Position numbers and translations under genes: made by a program. From UBA6168 sp041163745 (GTDB lineage: Bacteria; Bacteroidota; Bacteroidia; Chitinophagales; Saprospiraceae): a stretch of DNA of 64,000 nucleotides. Location: positions 1-64,000 of the forward strand of contig JBEAQU010000064.1 of the NCBI GenBank assembly GCA_041163745.1, read 5' to 3'. Positions 45,066 through 53,820 of this stretch are shown piece after piece; position 1 is the stretch's first letter; every line of letters begins with the position of its first letter. The notes beneath the pieces are model-generated. The model was given only the letters and a program-made list of their open reading frames with translations, made no database searches and was not told where the DNA came from.

Positions 45066-46436
45066 TCAGCCTGCTGCGTCGGGGCGGCTCAGTTCCACGG
45101 TCAGCCAACGGCGTCCGGTCCGGACCTGATAGTCGCCCGCCGCCGGTTCCCAGATGAAACCGGACCGGCGGAAGCCGCCGTCGACGAAGCGGGAGGCCAA
45201 GGTTTCCGGACATACGCCGGTGGCGTTCCAGTACCAGTTCCGGTGGTGTTGGCGGAGGTATGCGTCCAATGCCGGGTCGTATCCCCCGAAGACGGCGGCG
45301 TTGAGTCCGTACCGGGTGGCATCCAGGGCGGGCATCAGGGTACGGGTGTCGTGGAAGGTCAGGATCGGAAAAACCGGACCGAAATTCTCTTGGGAGACGA
45401 TGTCCATGGTGGAGGTGCAGCCGGACAGGACGGCAGGTTGGCAGATGGGCAGGCCGGATTCCTTCTCCTGGCGGAAGGTCCCGCCACATACGATCTTGGC
45501 GCCTGCTCGGACGGCCGCCTGCAATTGCTGCTCCAGGCGTTGCCGGACGACCGGCGATTGGATCGGTCCGATGTCCGTGTCGGGATGGTGGGCAGGACCG
45601 GCCCGCAGGCTGCGCAGCCGCTCCGCCAGCAGTTCGACGAAGGCCGGCGCGACCGACTGGTGGACGAAAAATCGCTCCAGGGCGGAGCAGGATTGTCCGC
45701 CGTTGTTCAGCCCCGCCCGTACCGCCGCATCGACGGCCTTCTGCAGTTGCGCATCCGGCAACACAATCATGGGGTCGTTGCCGGGTCCTTCGAAAATGAT
45801 CTTTTTTCCGTAGGTACGGGCCATCGGTCGGTAGGTGTCGATCCAGGCGTCGTCCCCATAGATGACAACGGCCTCCACGGTGGGGTCCTTCAGGCATTGG
45901 CGCAGGAAGGATGCGCTGGAAGGAGCGTTTCGCACCACCCGGGTGCCAGGCAGCTGCCGCTCGAGAAGATCGGCATATATCGGTAGGGTACGTGCCAACT
46001 GGCGGGGGAAATAGACCCAGGTTTCGTTTCCCATGAGAAAGGAACCGGCGATGGCTTTGACCAGGGTCAGGGCCAGGCTGTTCTTGGGGACGAAAACGAC
46101 GACCCTCCCCAAGGGCTTCCGACCGCTGAGGAGCGCGGTTTCTTCTTCCGGCCGGTCCATGCGGAGCATCGCCACGGGGGTTTCCAGTTCCCGGCGCCTT
46201 ACATCCTGATTGGTGAAAAGGGTGTCCCGGACATAAGCTTCCAGAAAGGGTGCGCGGAAGGCGTCCCGCTCCATATGATTGGCCAGCATGGCCAATTGGT
46301 ATCGGCGGTCCTGCCATCGTGACGGCAGGTGGGTGGCGAACATCATGTCGGTTGGTCGGTACGTCGGTCTTCCGGGGCTCCGGCTCATCGATCGTTTGCC
46401 GGTGGATGAGCCGGAACCCCGGGCCTTACTTTTCAT
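45066..46436 (-). CDS. NAD(P)-dependent aldehyde dehydrogenase-family protein
   Basis: A 456-aa protein. The catalytic Cys lies in 'NNGGQSCSALERFFVH', the general-base Glu in 'KIIFEGPGNDPMIV', and the late 'QENFGPVFPILTF' matches the E.FGP.. signature. It would oxidise an aldehyde to an acid. The start could be MKSKARG at 46436 or, about 30 codons later, MFATHLPS; the N-terminal part is basic and poorly conserved. It is followed by the AhpD-like gene. The substrate is unknown. Confidence 0.88.
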   Translation of the reverse strand: MKSKARGSGSSTGKRSMSRSPGRPTYRPTDMMFATHLPSRWQDRRYQLAMLANHMERDAFRAPFLEAYVRDTLFTNQDVRRRELETPVAMLRMDRPEEETALLSGRKPLGRVVVFVPKNSLALTLVKAIAGSFLMGNETWVYFPRQLARTLPIYADLLERQLPGTRVVRNAPSSASFLRQCLKDPTVEAVVIYGDDAWIDTYRPMARTYGKKIIFEGPGNDPMIVLPDAQLQKAVDAAVRAGLNNGGQSCSALERFFVHQSVAPAFVELLAERLRSLRAGPAHHPDTDIGPIQSPVVRQRLEQQLQAAVRAGAKIVCGGTFRQEKESGLPICQPAVLSGCTSTMDIVSQENFGPVFPILTFHDTRTLMPALDATRYGLNAAVFGGYDPALDAYLRQHHRNWYWNATGVCPETLASRFVDGGFRRSGFIWEPAAGDYQVRTGRRWLTVELSRPDAAG

Positions 46437-46503
46437 TGTCGCAAGGTAATGCTTTATTCCCGGAATTACGAATGCCATGCATAGGGAAGCCGGCGGCAAT
46501 CCG

Positions 46504-48576
46504 TCAGTGACCGTGTGTGACTACGACCGGGATGGTATGTCGGACGATGCCGTCCTGCAGGACAATCCAGTAGGTGCCGGAGGGTAAGTCCGCGGTGGAC
46601 AACTGGATGCCCTTGTCTTGTCCGCCGGGTAGCGGGCGGAGGAAACAGGCCTTGCCGGTGCGATCCCATACCCGGATGTCCAGGCCGGTATACGGGGCGA
46701 CCGCTCCTCCGGCCGGGTTGGTCCGCAGGGTCACCTGGTCGTCCGCCGGGTTCGGAAACGCTTGCCACACGCCGGTGACCGGCATTTCCTCCTGGGTCCG
46801 TACGGTACCGACATGGATGGACAGGACATGGTCCTCGCTGGCTTCCGTCCCGTCGGAGACGGAGAAGACAAAGCTGGTGTAGGGCGAGCCCTGTTCGTTG
46901 TTGACCGGGGTGAACGTGAGCAGGGAAAGATCCTGGACAGGAATGTCCTGTCCGTCGGATACGGGCACCGTTCCGAGCCGGAGTTCGCCCTTGTCCACCG
47001 TGGACACGACGCGGACCGATTGGAGGGCGTCGCCGTCGACATCCGAGAAGGGGAAGTCTGCGGAGGAGAATCCGTAGGTTCCGTTGGCCGGCAAGTTGAC
47101 GGTGGCATCCTGGGAGCTCGGGGCGTCATTGACCGGCAGGACGTTCAGCTGCATGACATAGGGTTCGGCGCTCCAGGCATTGCCGTCGCTGACCCGGAAG
47201 AGGAAACTGGCGTAAGGGCTTCCGGATTCGTCCGCCGCCGGCTGGAAGGTCAGCAGACCGATGTCAGCGGCAGGAATTTCCTGTTGGCCGGAGACGGGGG
47301 TGCCGTCCAGCAACAGCTGCCCGTTCAAAGGTAGGTTGGGTTGTATCTCGACGGCGGTCAGCACATCGCCCGGGTTGATGTCGGCAAATGGGAAATCTAC
47401 CGGCTGGAAGGTATGGATGCCGTCCTCCGGCAAGCTGACCTGGGCATTGGCTGCGGTAGGTGGCTGCTGGACGACAGGCGAGGTGTTTTCGAAGAAGAAG
47501 AGGGTATTGTTGTAATAGTCATGCATCAGGATGTCGGTATCCCCGTCGGCGTCGATATCGGTGCCGTTCGGGATGGCGATGAGGAAGTCGTTGCTGCTGA
47601 TACCGAAAGGGGAGCCGAGGGCGCTGGCGAAGGCCGGTGCGGAGGCGCTGCCGGTATTTTCCTGAAAAAAGATGCCGCTGTCGTAAAATGTGGTGGCGAG
47701 GAGATCGAGGTCCCCGTCTCCATCCAGGTCCGCGAAGCAGGGGAACACGATGGCGGCGGCCGGTACGGCGATGCCGAAGGGGTTGTTGAGGGCGGCGGCG
47801 AAGGCGGGTGCGTCGGCTGTTCCGATGTTTTCGAAAAATTGGATGGCACCGTAGTCGCCACCGGTCAGGAGGTCCGCATCCCCGTCGTTGTCAAGGTCCG
47901 CCAGGAAGGGTACGACGATCTGGCCGACGGGTGCCAGTCCGAAAGGATTGGATAGGGCCAGGCCGAAGGACGGATTGGCAGGGGTTCCGGTGTTTTCGAA
48001 ATAATAGAGGCCGTCCCCGTAGTAATTGCCTACCAGCAGGTCGAGGTCACCGTCGCCGTCCAGGTCAGCGAAGCTGGGGTTGGTGAGGTAGCCGGGGGGC
48101 ATGATGCCGAAGGGATTGATTTCGGCGGCGTCTCCGGCGAAGGCGGGCACCTGTGGTGTGCCCTGGTTTTCGTAGAACACGACCTCATGGCTGTAGGTGT
48201 CGTAACTGTACCGGACGGTGAAGAGATCCTGGTCTCCGTCCGCGTCGATGTCTGCAAAGTTGGGGAAGCCTGGCAATTCCCCGGGAGGCAATCCGAACGG
48301 GCCTACGACCGGCGGGGCGAAGGTCTGGGCCTGTGCACCGGTAGGCAGCAGGAGGCCCGCATATAGTGCGATGCCGGCCAATGCACGGCGGAAGGAACTT
48401 TCCGGCATCCGGTGCCGGAGGGCGCGTAAGCGGCGGCGCCATTTCGCCAGGAGCTGCCGTCGATCGGCCGGTGCCAGGGCCTGCATGGCGCCGGTCCGGA
48501 CCATACGGGTGATGCGTTTGGTCAGGTGACGGTAACGGCGCAGGTGCGCCGCAAAGGATTTGTTGGATGTTTTCAT
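46504..48576 (-). CDS. FG-GAP-repeat secreted protein with T9SS C-terminal domain and long basic leader
   Basis: A 690-aa protein. The first ~85 residues form an unusually long, Arg/Lys-rich leader ('RRYRHLTKRITRMVRTG', 'KWRRRLRALRHRM') ahead of a normal hydrophobic signal core and 'GAQAQ' cleavage site. Five FG-GAP-like units with 'DIDADGDQDLF', 'DLDGDGDLDLL' loops follow. Then come two cadherin-like repeats of about 100 aa ('LPEDGIHTFQPVDFPFAD', 'LPANGTYGFSSADFPFSD') and a T9SS sorting domain ('WQAFPNPADDQVTL...'). Exported to the surface or medium; role unknown. The frame reaches 49005, but MKTSNKS at 48576 is the start. Confidence 0.9.
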   Translation of the reverse strand: MKTSNKSFAAHLRRYRHLTKRITRMVRTGAMQALAPADRRQLLAKWRRRLRALRHRMPESSFRRALAGIALYAGLLLPTGAQAQTFAPPVVGPFGLPPGELPGFPNFADIDADGDQDLFTVRYSYDTYSHEVVFYENQGTPQVPAFAGDAAEINPFGIMPPGYLTNPSFADLDGDGDLDLLVGNYYGDGLYYFENTGTPANPSFGLALSNPFGLAPVGQIVVPFLADLDNDGDADLLTGGDYGAIQFFENIGTADAPAFAAALNNPFGIAVPAAAIVFPCFADLDGDGDLDLLATTFYDSGIFFQENTGSASAPAFASALGSPFGISSNDFLIAIPNGTDIDADGDTDILMHDYYNNTLFFFENTSPVVQQPPTAANAQVSLPEDGIHTFQPVDFPFADINPGDVLTAVEIQPNLPLNGQLLLDGTPVSGQQEIPAADIGLLTFQPAADESGSPYASFLFRVSDGNAWSAEPYVMQLNVLPVNDAPSSQDATVNLPANGTYGFSSADFPFSDVDGDALQSVRVVSTVDKGELRLGTVPVSDGQDIPVQDLSLLTFTPVNNEQGSPYTSFVFSVSDGTEASEDHVLSIHVGTVRTQEEMPVTGVWQAFPNPADDQVTLRTNPAGGAVAPYTGLDIRVWDRTGKACFLRPLPGGQDKGIQLSTADLPSGTYWIVLQDGIVRHTIPVVVTHGH

Positions 48577-49219
48577 ATTCCGATGTGGTTTGTGGATTGT
48601 GGGCGGTGGTTCTTCGGAATGGTCGGCCGGCGGGTGCCGAAACAAACTTATGTAAATATAACCTTTCATGCGCCTTGAGGGTATTCCGTGGGGGTACACC
48701 AAGAAAAGTTTGACAAAAGGCAGGAGGGACCTGGGAGGTCCCGACGTGCACGGGGTGAGCGCCGGGCCGGTGGCGATATTCGTTGGCCATGGGATGGATT
48801 GGTGGGGTGCCTGACTGATTCGCCGCTTCGTGGTGAGGAGGCGGAAGAATGGGGGCGGCCCCGTCGTACAGGGCCGATGTATAGCCGTTGCCTGCGGCGG
48901 CTTCCGTCCGAGGCTTCCAGGCAATCCTTCTTCTCCGAGGTTTTCCGGTGGCGTGCAAGCGGTCCCAGGAGATCCGAGATGGCATAACGGGAGTGATTTG
49001 ACCATAAATCCATATTTTCTATTGAAAAGTGGGTGCTATTCAGGATAAAATGGAAATAATTTGCTTTATTGTCAAAATACATGGGTACCAGATTCATTCG
49101 GAAGCGGGAATCAGGTTGCGTATGATCCGGTGGGGGATTGCATGGATTGACTGGAAAGCGGCACCGATTTTCTGGTTGAACGATTGTCAGTACGCGTAGT
49201 TTGATTGCAGGTGGCAACG
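48577..49219. other. 640-bp intergenic region upstream of the FG-GAP T9SS gene
   Basis: No supported ORF. The T9SS-gene-proximal side is AT-rich near 48640-48665 (likely promoter). A perfect stem gggacct-ggg-aggtccc lies at 48726-48742. The AT-rich stretch at 49000-49080 leads up to MITE copy B. Confidence 0.4.
48726..48742. repeat. Perfect 7-bp inverted repeat (stem-loop)
   Basis: gggacct-ggg-aggtccc, followed by a GC-rich stretch with further imperfect dyads (gtgcacggggtgagcgccgg). It may be a REP-like element or a hairpin in the 5' leader of the T9SS gene. Confidence 0.4.
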
Positions 49220-49572
49220 GGCGCAAACCATATTTCGGTTCGGCTTTGAGCTGAATGGATGTGCCAGGTCGCGGGCGAAGCGGTGATGGAATGGCGGATT
49301 CGGTGGAAGCGGATTTATTTTTTTTCCGCGCGGGAAAGCTGGTACGCGAATTTTTAGAATTAGGCTGATTACAGGGATTTTTATTTTTTAATTCTTTGAT
49401 AGCAAGTGGATTGGGTGTTTCGCCGCCTTTTTATGAATGGAATTTTGCTCCCCGTTTCGCAGGGAGGATTATGCGGCGCTGGGTACGGGTGTTGAAAAGA
49501 GGGAGGGGATTCCCCGCCCGAGGGGAAAGCTGGTCTCCCAAGCATTTATGATCCGACAATTTGGTTTACGCC
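49220..49572 (+). mobile_element. MITE-like non-coding repeat, copy B (353 bp)
   Basis: Left end gggcgcaaaccatatttcgg; the reverse complement of the right end begins tggcgtaaaccaaattgtcgg, so the ends are inverted repeats. It contains the shared blocks 'gaagcggtgatggaatggcg', 'tgattacagggatttttatt' and 'ttttgctccccg'. It shares its full length with copy C and both ends with copy A. No ORF of note. Confidence 0.8.
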
Positions 49573-50741
49573 AGTGACAAAGGCCGGGATGCTTGTCCCG
49601 GCGATCGGTACGAAGGGGGCCAGCCAGCTGAACGATACGGTCATCCGGAAGACATGCCTTGCCTGGTGTGTCGGAAGCACCGAAATACGATTTTTTTCAT
49701 CATCAAACACAAACAAGATGGAAAAGACAAACGCGGAAGACCGGCGAAGGCCGTGTGTCCGGGCAGGAAGCAAGGCTTTTCATGTGCATATCCTTTCCTG
49801 GGTGCTGACGACCCTTTCGTTCCTGTTTCCTTTCCGGATGTGGGGCCAGACGGAGCCGTCGGCCCTGATGGAACTGCAAAGTACGGACAAGGGCTTTCTG
49901 CTGCCTCGCATGTCGAAATTTCAGCGCGATGCCATCACCGAACCCGCCACAGGCCTGATGATATACAATACGACGGCGGGTTGCCTGGAGGTCAATTACG
50001 GGAATCCCGATGTGCCGGCCTGGTTCTCCCTGGGATGTGCAGGCACCATCGGGAGCCTGGACTGCGGCGGTGCGACGGTCGCCGGGAATCTGCGCTACAG
50101 TCCGGACGAGCTTCTGCTGGCTGCTGCGATCGTACCATATGCCGGTGGCAACGGCGGTATCCATATGGGGCAGGTGGTGAGTTCGACCGGGGTGACGGGA
50201 CTCACGGCGACGCTATCGGCCGGCAGCTTCGCCCTGGGGAATGGCAGCCTGGTATACACCGTCGCCGGCAATGCCTCCAGCGCCGGAACAGCGGTTTTCG
50301 CCTTGCAGCTCGGCGGTCAGGGTTGCACGCTGTCCGTTCCGGTGTCCGGATGCGGTGCCTTTGTCGGTACCGGGCAATGGAAAGCGTTCCAGTGACACAA
50401 CTTGGCCGCGGCGAACACCGCCGCCGACCCCTTCACGCCGAGCTGGGAAATCAACGGAGGCTACTGGCAGTGGGGTCGCAGAGGACCCAACCCTTTCGAA
50501 TGGATTTCCACGAATACAGCTGCGTATGCGCACGGTCCGACCGGCCCGGGTCCGACGAATGCCCATGAAGGAGCCATCGCAGGCTGGAACCAGACAGGTG
50601 CCCCCAACGGCGCCTGGTCGGATGATTCCAAGACGGCGGAAGACCCTTGCCCGGCCGGGTTCCGGGTGCCGACCAAGGCGCAGTGGGATGCCGTGGCTGC
50701 CAACAATACCGATTCCATCGTCGGAACCTGGGTGTCCGATG

Positions 50742-50793
50742 CCACGAATTACAGTGCCGGCCGCTTTTTCGGTCCGGCGCTGATGCTGCCGGC
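50742..50793 (+). repeat. Intragenic 52-bp repeat, copy 1
   Basis: Identical over 52 bp to 51714-51765 (ccacgaattacagtgccggc... gctgccggc). It codes for the same stretch of both FISUMP modules. Confidence 0.9.
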
Positions 50794-51713
50794 GGCGGGG
50801 TTCCGCAAAAGCTCCGACGGCTTGCTGCAGCAGCGCGGAAGCTTCGGCTGTTATCTGAGCAGCAAGGAGGAAGGACCGGAATTTGCCTGGAGTCTGTCCT
50901 TCACCCAAAACTATCCGGCCGGTACGGCTCATTACGACCGCCGGTTCGGTTTCTCCATCCGCTGCATCGCGATGACGACTGCATCGAACACCGGTACGGT
51001 CGGTTTCCTCGACTGCGCCAACCCGGCCTTGACGGGTGTCCTGACAGCGGATTCCGTTGCCAACGGGGTCATCGTCCGGGTGCCCTACACCGGCGGTGAC
51101 GGCGGTACGCACAGCGGACAGACCGTGGTGTCGTCCGGTGTGACGGGGCTGACGGCCGAACTTGCGGCCGGCAACTTCGCCTCCGGCTCGGACAGCCTGA
51201 GCTACACCATCACCGGAACACCGGATACAAGCGGTACGGCTGGTTTCGCCCTGGACATCGGCGGACAAAACTGTACTTTGGAGCTGATGGTGGAGGCTGG
51301 GGCTTGTGTCCCGGAGACAAATTGCTGGGCAATGGTAAGCATGACGGACACCTTGTTCTTCCAGTGCCACAACCTGGCTTCGGCGAACCCCTGCGCCGAC
51401 CCCTTCACACCGAGCTGGGAAACAAACGGAGGCTACTGGCAGTGGGGCCGGAAAGGACCCGATGAGAGCCTGTGGCTGCATACGAACACCACGGAATTCG
51501 CGCACGGTCCGGCCGGGCCAGGCCCGGCGGATGCCAATGGCGGAACCATCGCAGGCTGGAACCAAACGGCGGCCCCCAACGGCGCCTGGTCGGATGCTTC
51601 CAAGACGGCGGAAGACCCCTGTCCGGCCGGATTCCGGGTGCCGACCAAGGCGCAGTGGGACGGGGTGCGGGAGAACAACTTGCAAAGTGTCATCGGTACC
51701 TGGTTTGCGGGTT

Positions 51714-51765
51714 CCACGAATTACAGTGCCGGCCGCTTTTTCGGTCCGGCGCTGATGCTGCCGGC
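51714..51765 (+). repeat. Intragenic 52-bp repeat, copy 2
   Basis: Identical to 50742-50793, offset 972 bp. The flanking module sequence is much less similar, which fits recent duplication or gene conversion. Confidence 0.9.
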
Positions 51766-52031
51766 AAGCGGTCGTCGTCATCCAGCTGACGGCCTGCTGG
51801 AATATCGTGGTCATGATGGCTACTATTGGAGCAGTACGGCGTATGAATACGGAACGAACTTCGCCTGGGACCTGGAATTCAGCAGCGGTGTCAGCTATCC
51901 GTACAACCCGCACCGTCGGAACGGCTTTTCCATCCGCTGTGCTGCGGAATGATCCGTTGCGTCGGTGGGGTGGCTGCCGGAGCAGGATGCTTCGGTGCTC
52001 GGTTTCCATCGGGTCCTGGGGGTGATGCCGG

Positions 52032-53135
52032 TCATCCGCCCGTGCCATGCGGGTCGGCGGTCGTGTTCCTGGCCCAGAAAGTCAGTTCCGGCGTGGACAA
52101 TCCCAGTTTGTGGTCCGGTATCTCCGTATTAAGGATGCCTGGACGCCGGACGCCGGGGATGACCTGCACATCGTAGATTTCGTCTACCGACGAAAGGTAG
52201 TGGATGTCGCCGACGAGGGCACCCGTCGGGAGATGGAGGATGGAGACGCCTGCGGACCGGGCCCGCTCCGCGAAAGGAAGATGCCCGAAGGTGGAGCTGC
52301 CCTTCCGAAGTTTGGAGCGGCCGACGAAGAGATAGTCTCCCATCCGGCACAAACCACGGACGAAGCCGTCGAAGCGGCGGACGACCGTACGGCTGCCCTT
52401 GTCAGTATCCACCCGTACCAGTTCTCCGGTGGCGGAGAGCAGGAGGAACAGTTCTCCGTCGAACAAACGCGGGGAATGGGGCATGGGCAGGGAGCTGGCG
52501 ACGATTTCACCGGAGGGGATATCCAGCAGGACGCCGTGGGTGGTGACGCCCGGCCGCCAGCCCTGTGGCTCGTCCGTGGCGGAGAATGCGGTGGCGAAAC
52601 GGGGGCGCCCAAAATCCAATGCCATGCCATTGAGGTGACAGCGGTCGTCGCTGGCAAGCCGGCTGATGAAGGGCGGCTGCCAAATCGGGGTGAAGCTGTG
52701 CCGGCCATCGATCCGGACCAGGCAGGAAAAGGCGGTGTTCACGGCCAGCAACTCGCCGTCGGCACCCCAATCCAGGTCATGTACGTCCAGCTGTCCGGTA
52801 TGGTAGGTAAGCCTGGGCAGGAACAGCGCATCATAGGTTTCCGGCCGACGTGGATAGTGCCAGGCCAGCTCCGGAGAATTGACCAGCACCAGCACCTCGT
52901 CCAGGCAAGCGACGGCCAGGGTGTCGTCCCGCAGCGCGATACCCATGGGTTTGGGAAAATTCCGCGGAAGCTGCGCCAGCCGCTCCCGGTCCGCGGCGCT
53001 CAGGAAGATGACCTTGCCGGCCTGGAAAGTGCTCAGCACCAGCGTACAGCCCAGGTCGTACAACAGTTCCGGGACACCTGGGGTATAGCTGCAGGAAAAA
53101 GGGGGCGGCGGACCGCCTTCGGTATTTTTATCCAT
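52032..53135 (-). CDS. TIGR03032-family protein
   Basis: A 367-aa cytosolic-looking protein without a signal peptide. The N-terminal 'CSYTPGVPELLYDLGCTLVLSTFQAGKVIFL' pattern (in part), 'CHLNGMALDFGRPRFATAFS', and the late 'VGRSKLRKGSSTFGHLPF' and 'VDEIYDVQVIPGVRRPGILN' match the TIGR03032 family, a beta-propeller-like group of unknown function. In other bacteria members are often found beside glycan or peptide-modification genes. Here it is convergent with the FISUMP gene, 79 bp away. Confidence 0.85.
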   Translation of the reverse strand: MDKNTEGGPPPPFSCSYTPGVPELLYDLGCTLVLSTFQAGKVIFLSAADRERLAQLPRNFPKPMGIALRDDTLAVACLDEVLVLVNSPELAWHYPRRPETYDALFLPRLTYHTGQLDVHDLDWGADGELLAVNTAFSCLVRIDGRHSFTPIWQPPFISRLASDDRCHLNGMALDFGRPRFATAFSATDEPQGWRPGVTTHGVLLDIPSGEIVASSLPMPHSPRLFDGELFLLLSATGELVRVDTDKGSRTVVRRFDGFVRGLCRMGDYLFVGRSKLRKGSSTFGHLPFAERARSAGVSILHLPTGALVGDIHYLSSVDEIYDVQVIPGVRRPGILNTEIPDHKLGLSTPELTFWARNTTADPHGTGG

Positions 53136-53338
53136 AGGGCTTGTTCATAAACTTTTCCGCCGGGGTGGCAGACAGGCTCCGGTCATGCCGTAAAGTTAAG
53201 CGGAACCGGCTTTTGTTGTTCCGCCCGGACGCGACGGCCGTCATTTCCCGTCTCCGGCATCCGGTCTCCGCCCTTCCAGGCCTCGTCGGCATTTCCAGGA
53301 TGCGACGGCGCTGCGGGAAAAACAGTCCCGGACACATC
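53136..53338. other. Intergenic region upstream of the TIGR03032 gene
   Basis: About 200 bp with no believable ORF. It holds the promoter of the TIGR03032 gene and leads into MITE copy C. Confidence 0.35.
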
Positions 53339-53695
53339 GGGCGTAAACCAAACTGCCGGACCACCAATCCGCGGCATACCAGCCCGCGAAGCAGGGAGCA
53401 AGTCTATCCCATCAACACCTAAGCTGCCCAACGCCGCAAACGCTCCCTGCTGCGCGGGGAGCAAAATCCTTGTAATCAGAAAGGCGAAAAATTACAACAC
53501 AAGGCCAATCATAAAATTACAGAATAAAAATCCCTGTAATTAGCCAAATTCTCTAAAATTCGCAATCCGGCGCTTTCCGCGAAGCGGGGCGCAAGAACCT
53601 CCCTTGAACAACCAATCCGCCAGTCCGTCACCGCTTCGGCCGCGACAGTTCGCATCAACCCGGATCAAAGCGGAACCGATAATTTGATTGCGCCC
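53339..53695 (-). mobile_element. MITE-like non-coding repeat, copy C (357 bp, inverted)
   Basis: Reverse orientation of copies A and B. On the plus strand the left end is gggcgtaaaccaaactgcc and the right end is aaccgataatttgattgcgccc; these form inverted repeats (tcgggcg / cgcccga at the tips). Internal blocks shared with B include 'acagggatttttatt', 'ttttgctcccc' and 'gaagcggtgacgga', read on the minus strand. No ORF. Confidence 0.8.
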
Positions 53696-53820
53696 GACGC
53701 ATCCGTACCGCCGGCGCTCCCCGGCATCCAAGGGATCGCCCGGTCCGGAGGAATCCCTCCGATTGCTTCGGTATCTGCCTTTTTTTACGGAAGTTTACCG
53801 TCGTAACAGAAACCTTGCCC

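Larger units (their letters stand above)
49718..51952 (+). pseudogene. FISUMP-domain secreted protein interrupted by an in-frame TGA
   Basis: Codons 1-745 form one continuous frame except for TGA at 50393-50395 (codon 226). A signal anchor ('WVLTTLSFLFPFRMWGQ') is followed by two similar modules, each a beta-rich repeat ('GLTATLSAGSFALG', 'GLTAELAAGNFASG') plus a Fibrobacter-type major paralogous (FISUMP, TIGR02145) domain with 'ADPFTPSWE.NGGYWQWGR' and 'PCPAGFRVPTKAQW'. In module 2 the matching text is 'FFQCHNLASANP'; in module 1 it is 'AFQ*HNLAAANT', so a TGC Cys codon became TGA. The frame is otherwise intact. Export to the cell surface is likely; the function of FISUMP domains is unknown. 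It may be a recent nonsense mutation, read-through or a sequencing error. Confidence 0.85.

Noticed and set aside
50393..50440. TGA in the FISUMP gene as a selenocysteine codon with a SECIS hairpin
   Set aside because: A gcggcg-aacac-cgccgc hairpin does lie about 18 nt after the TGA, but its loop lacks the G expected at the loop start in bacterial SECIS elements. A comparable stem appears at the matching place of module 2, where the codon is Cys, so it reflects coding sequence. No sel genes are in the window.
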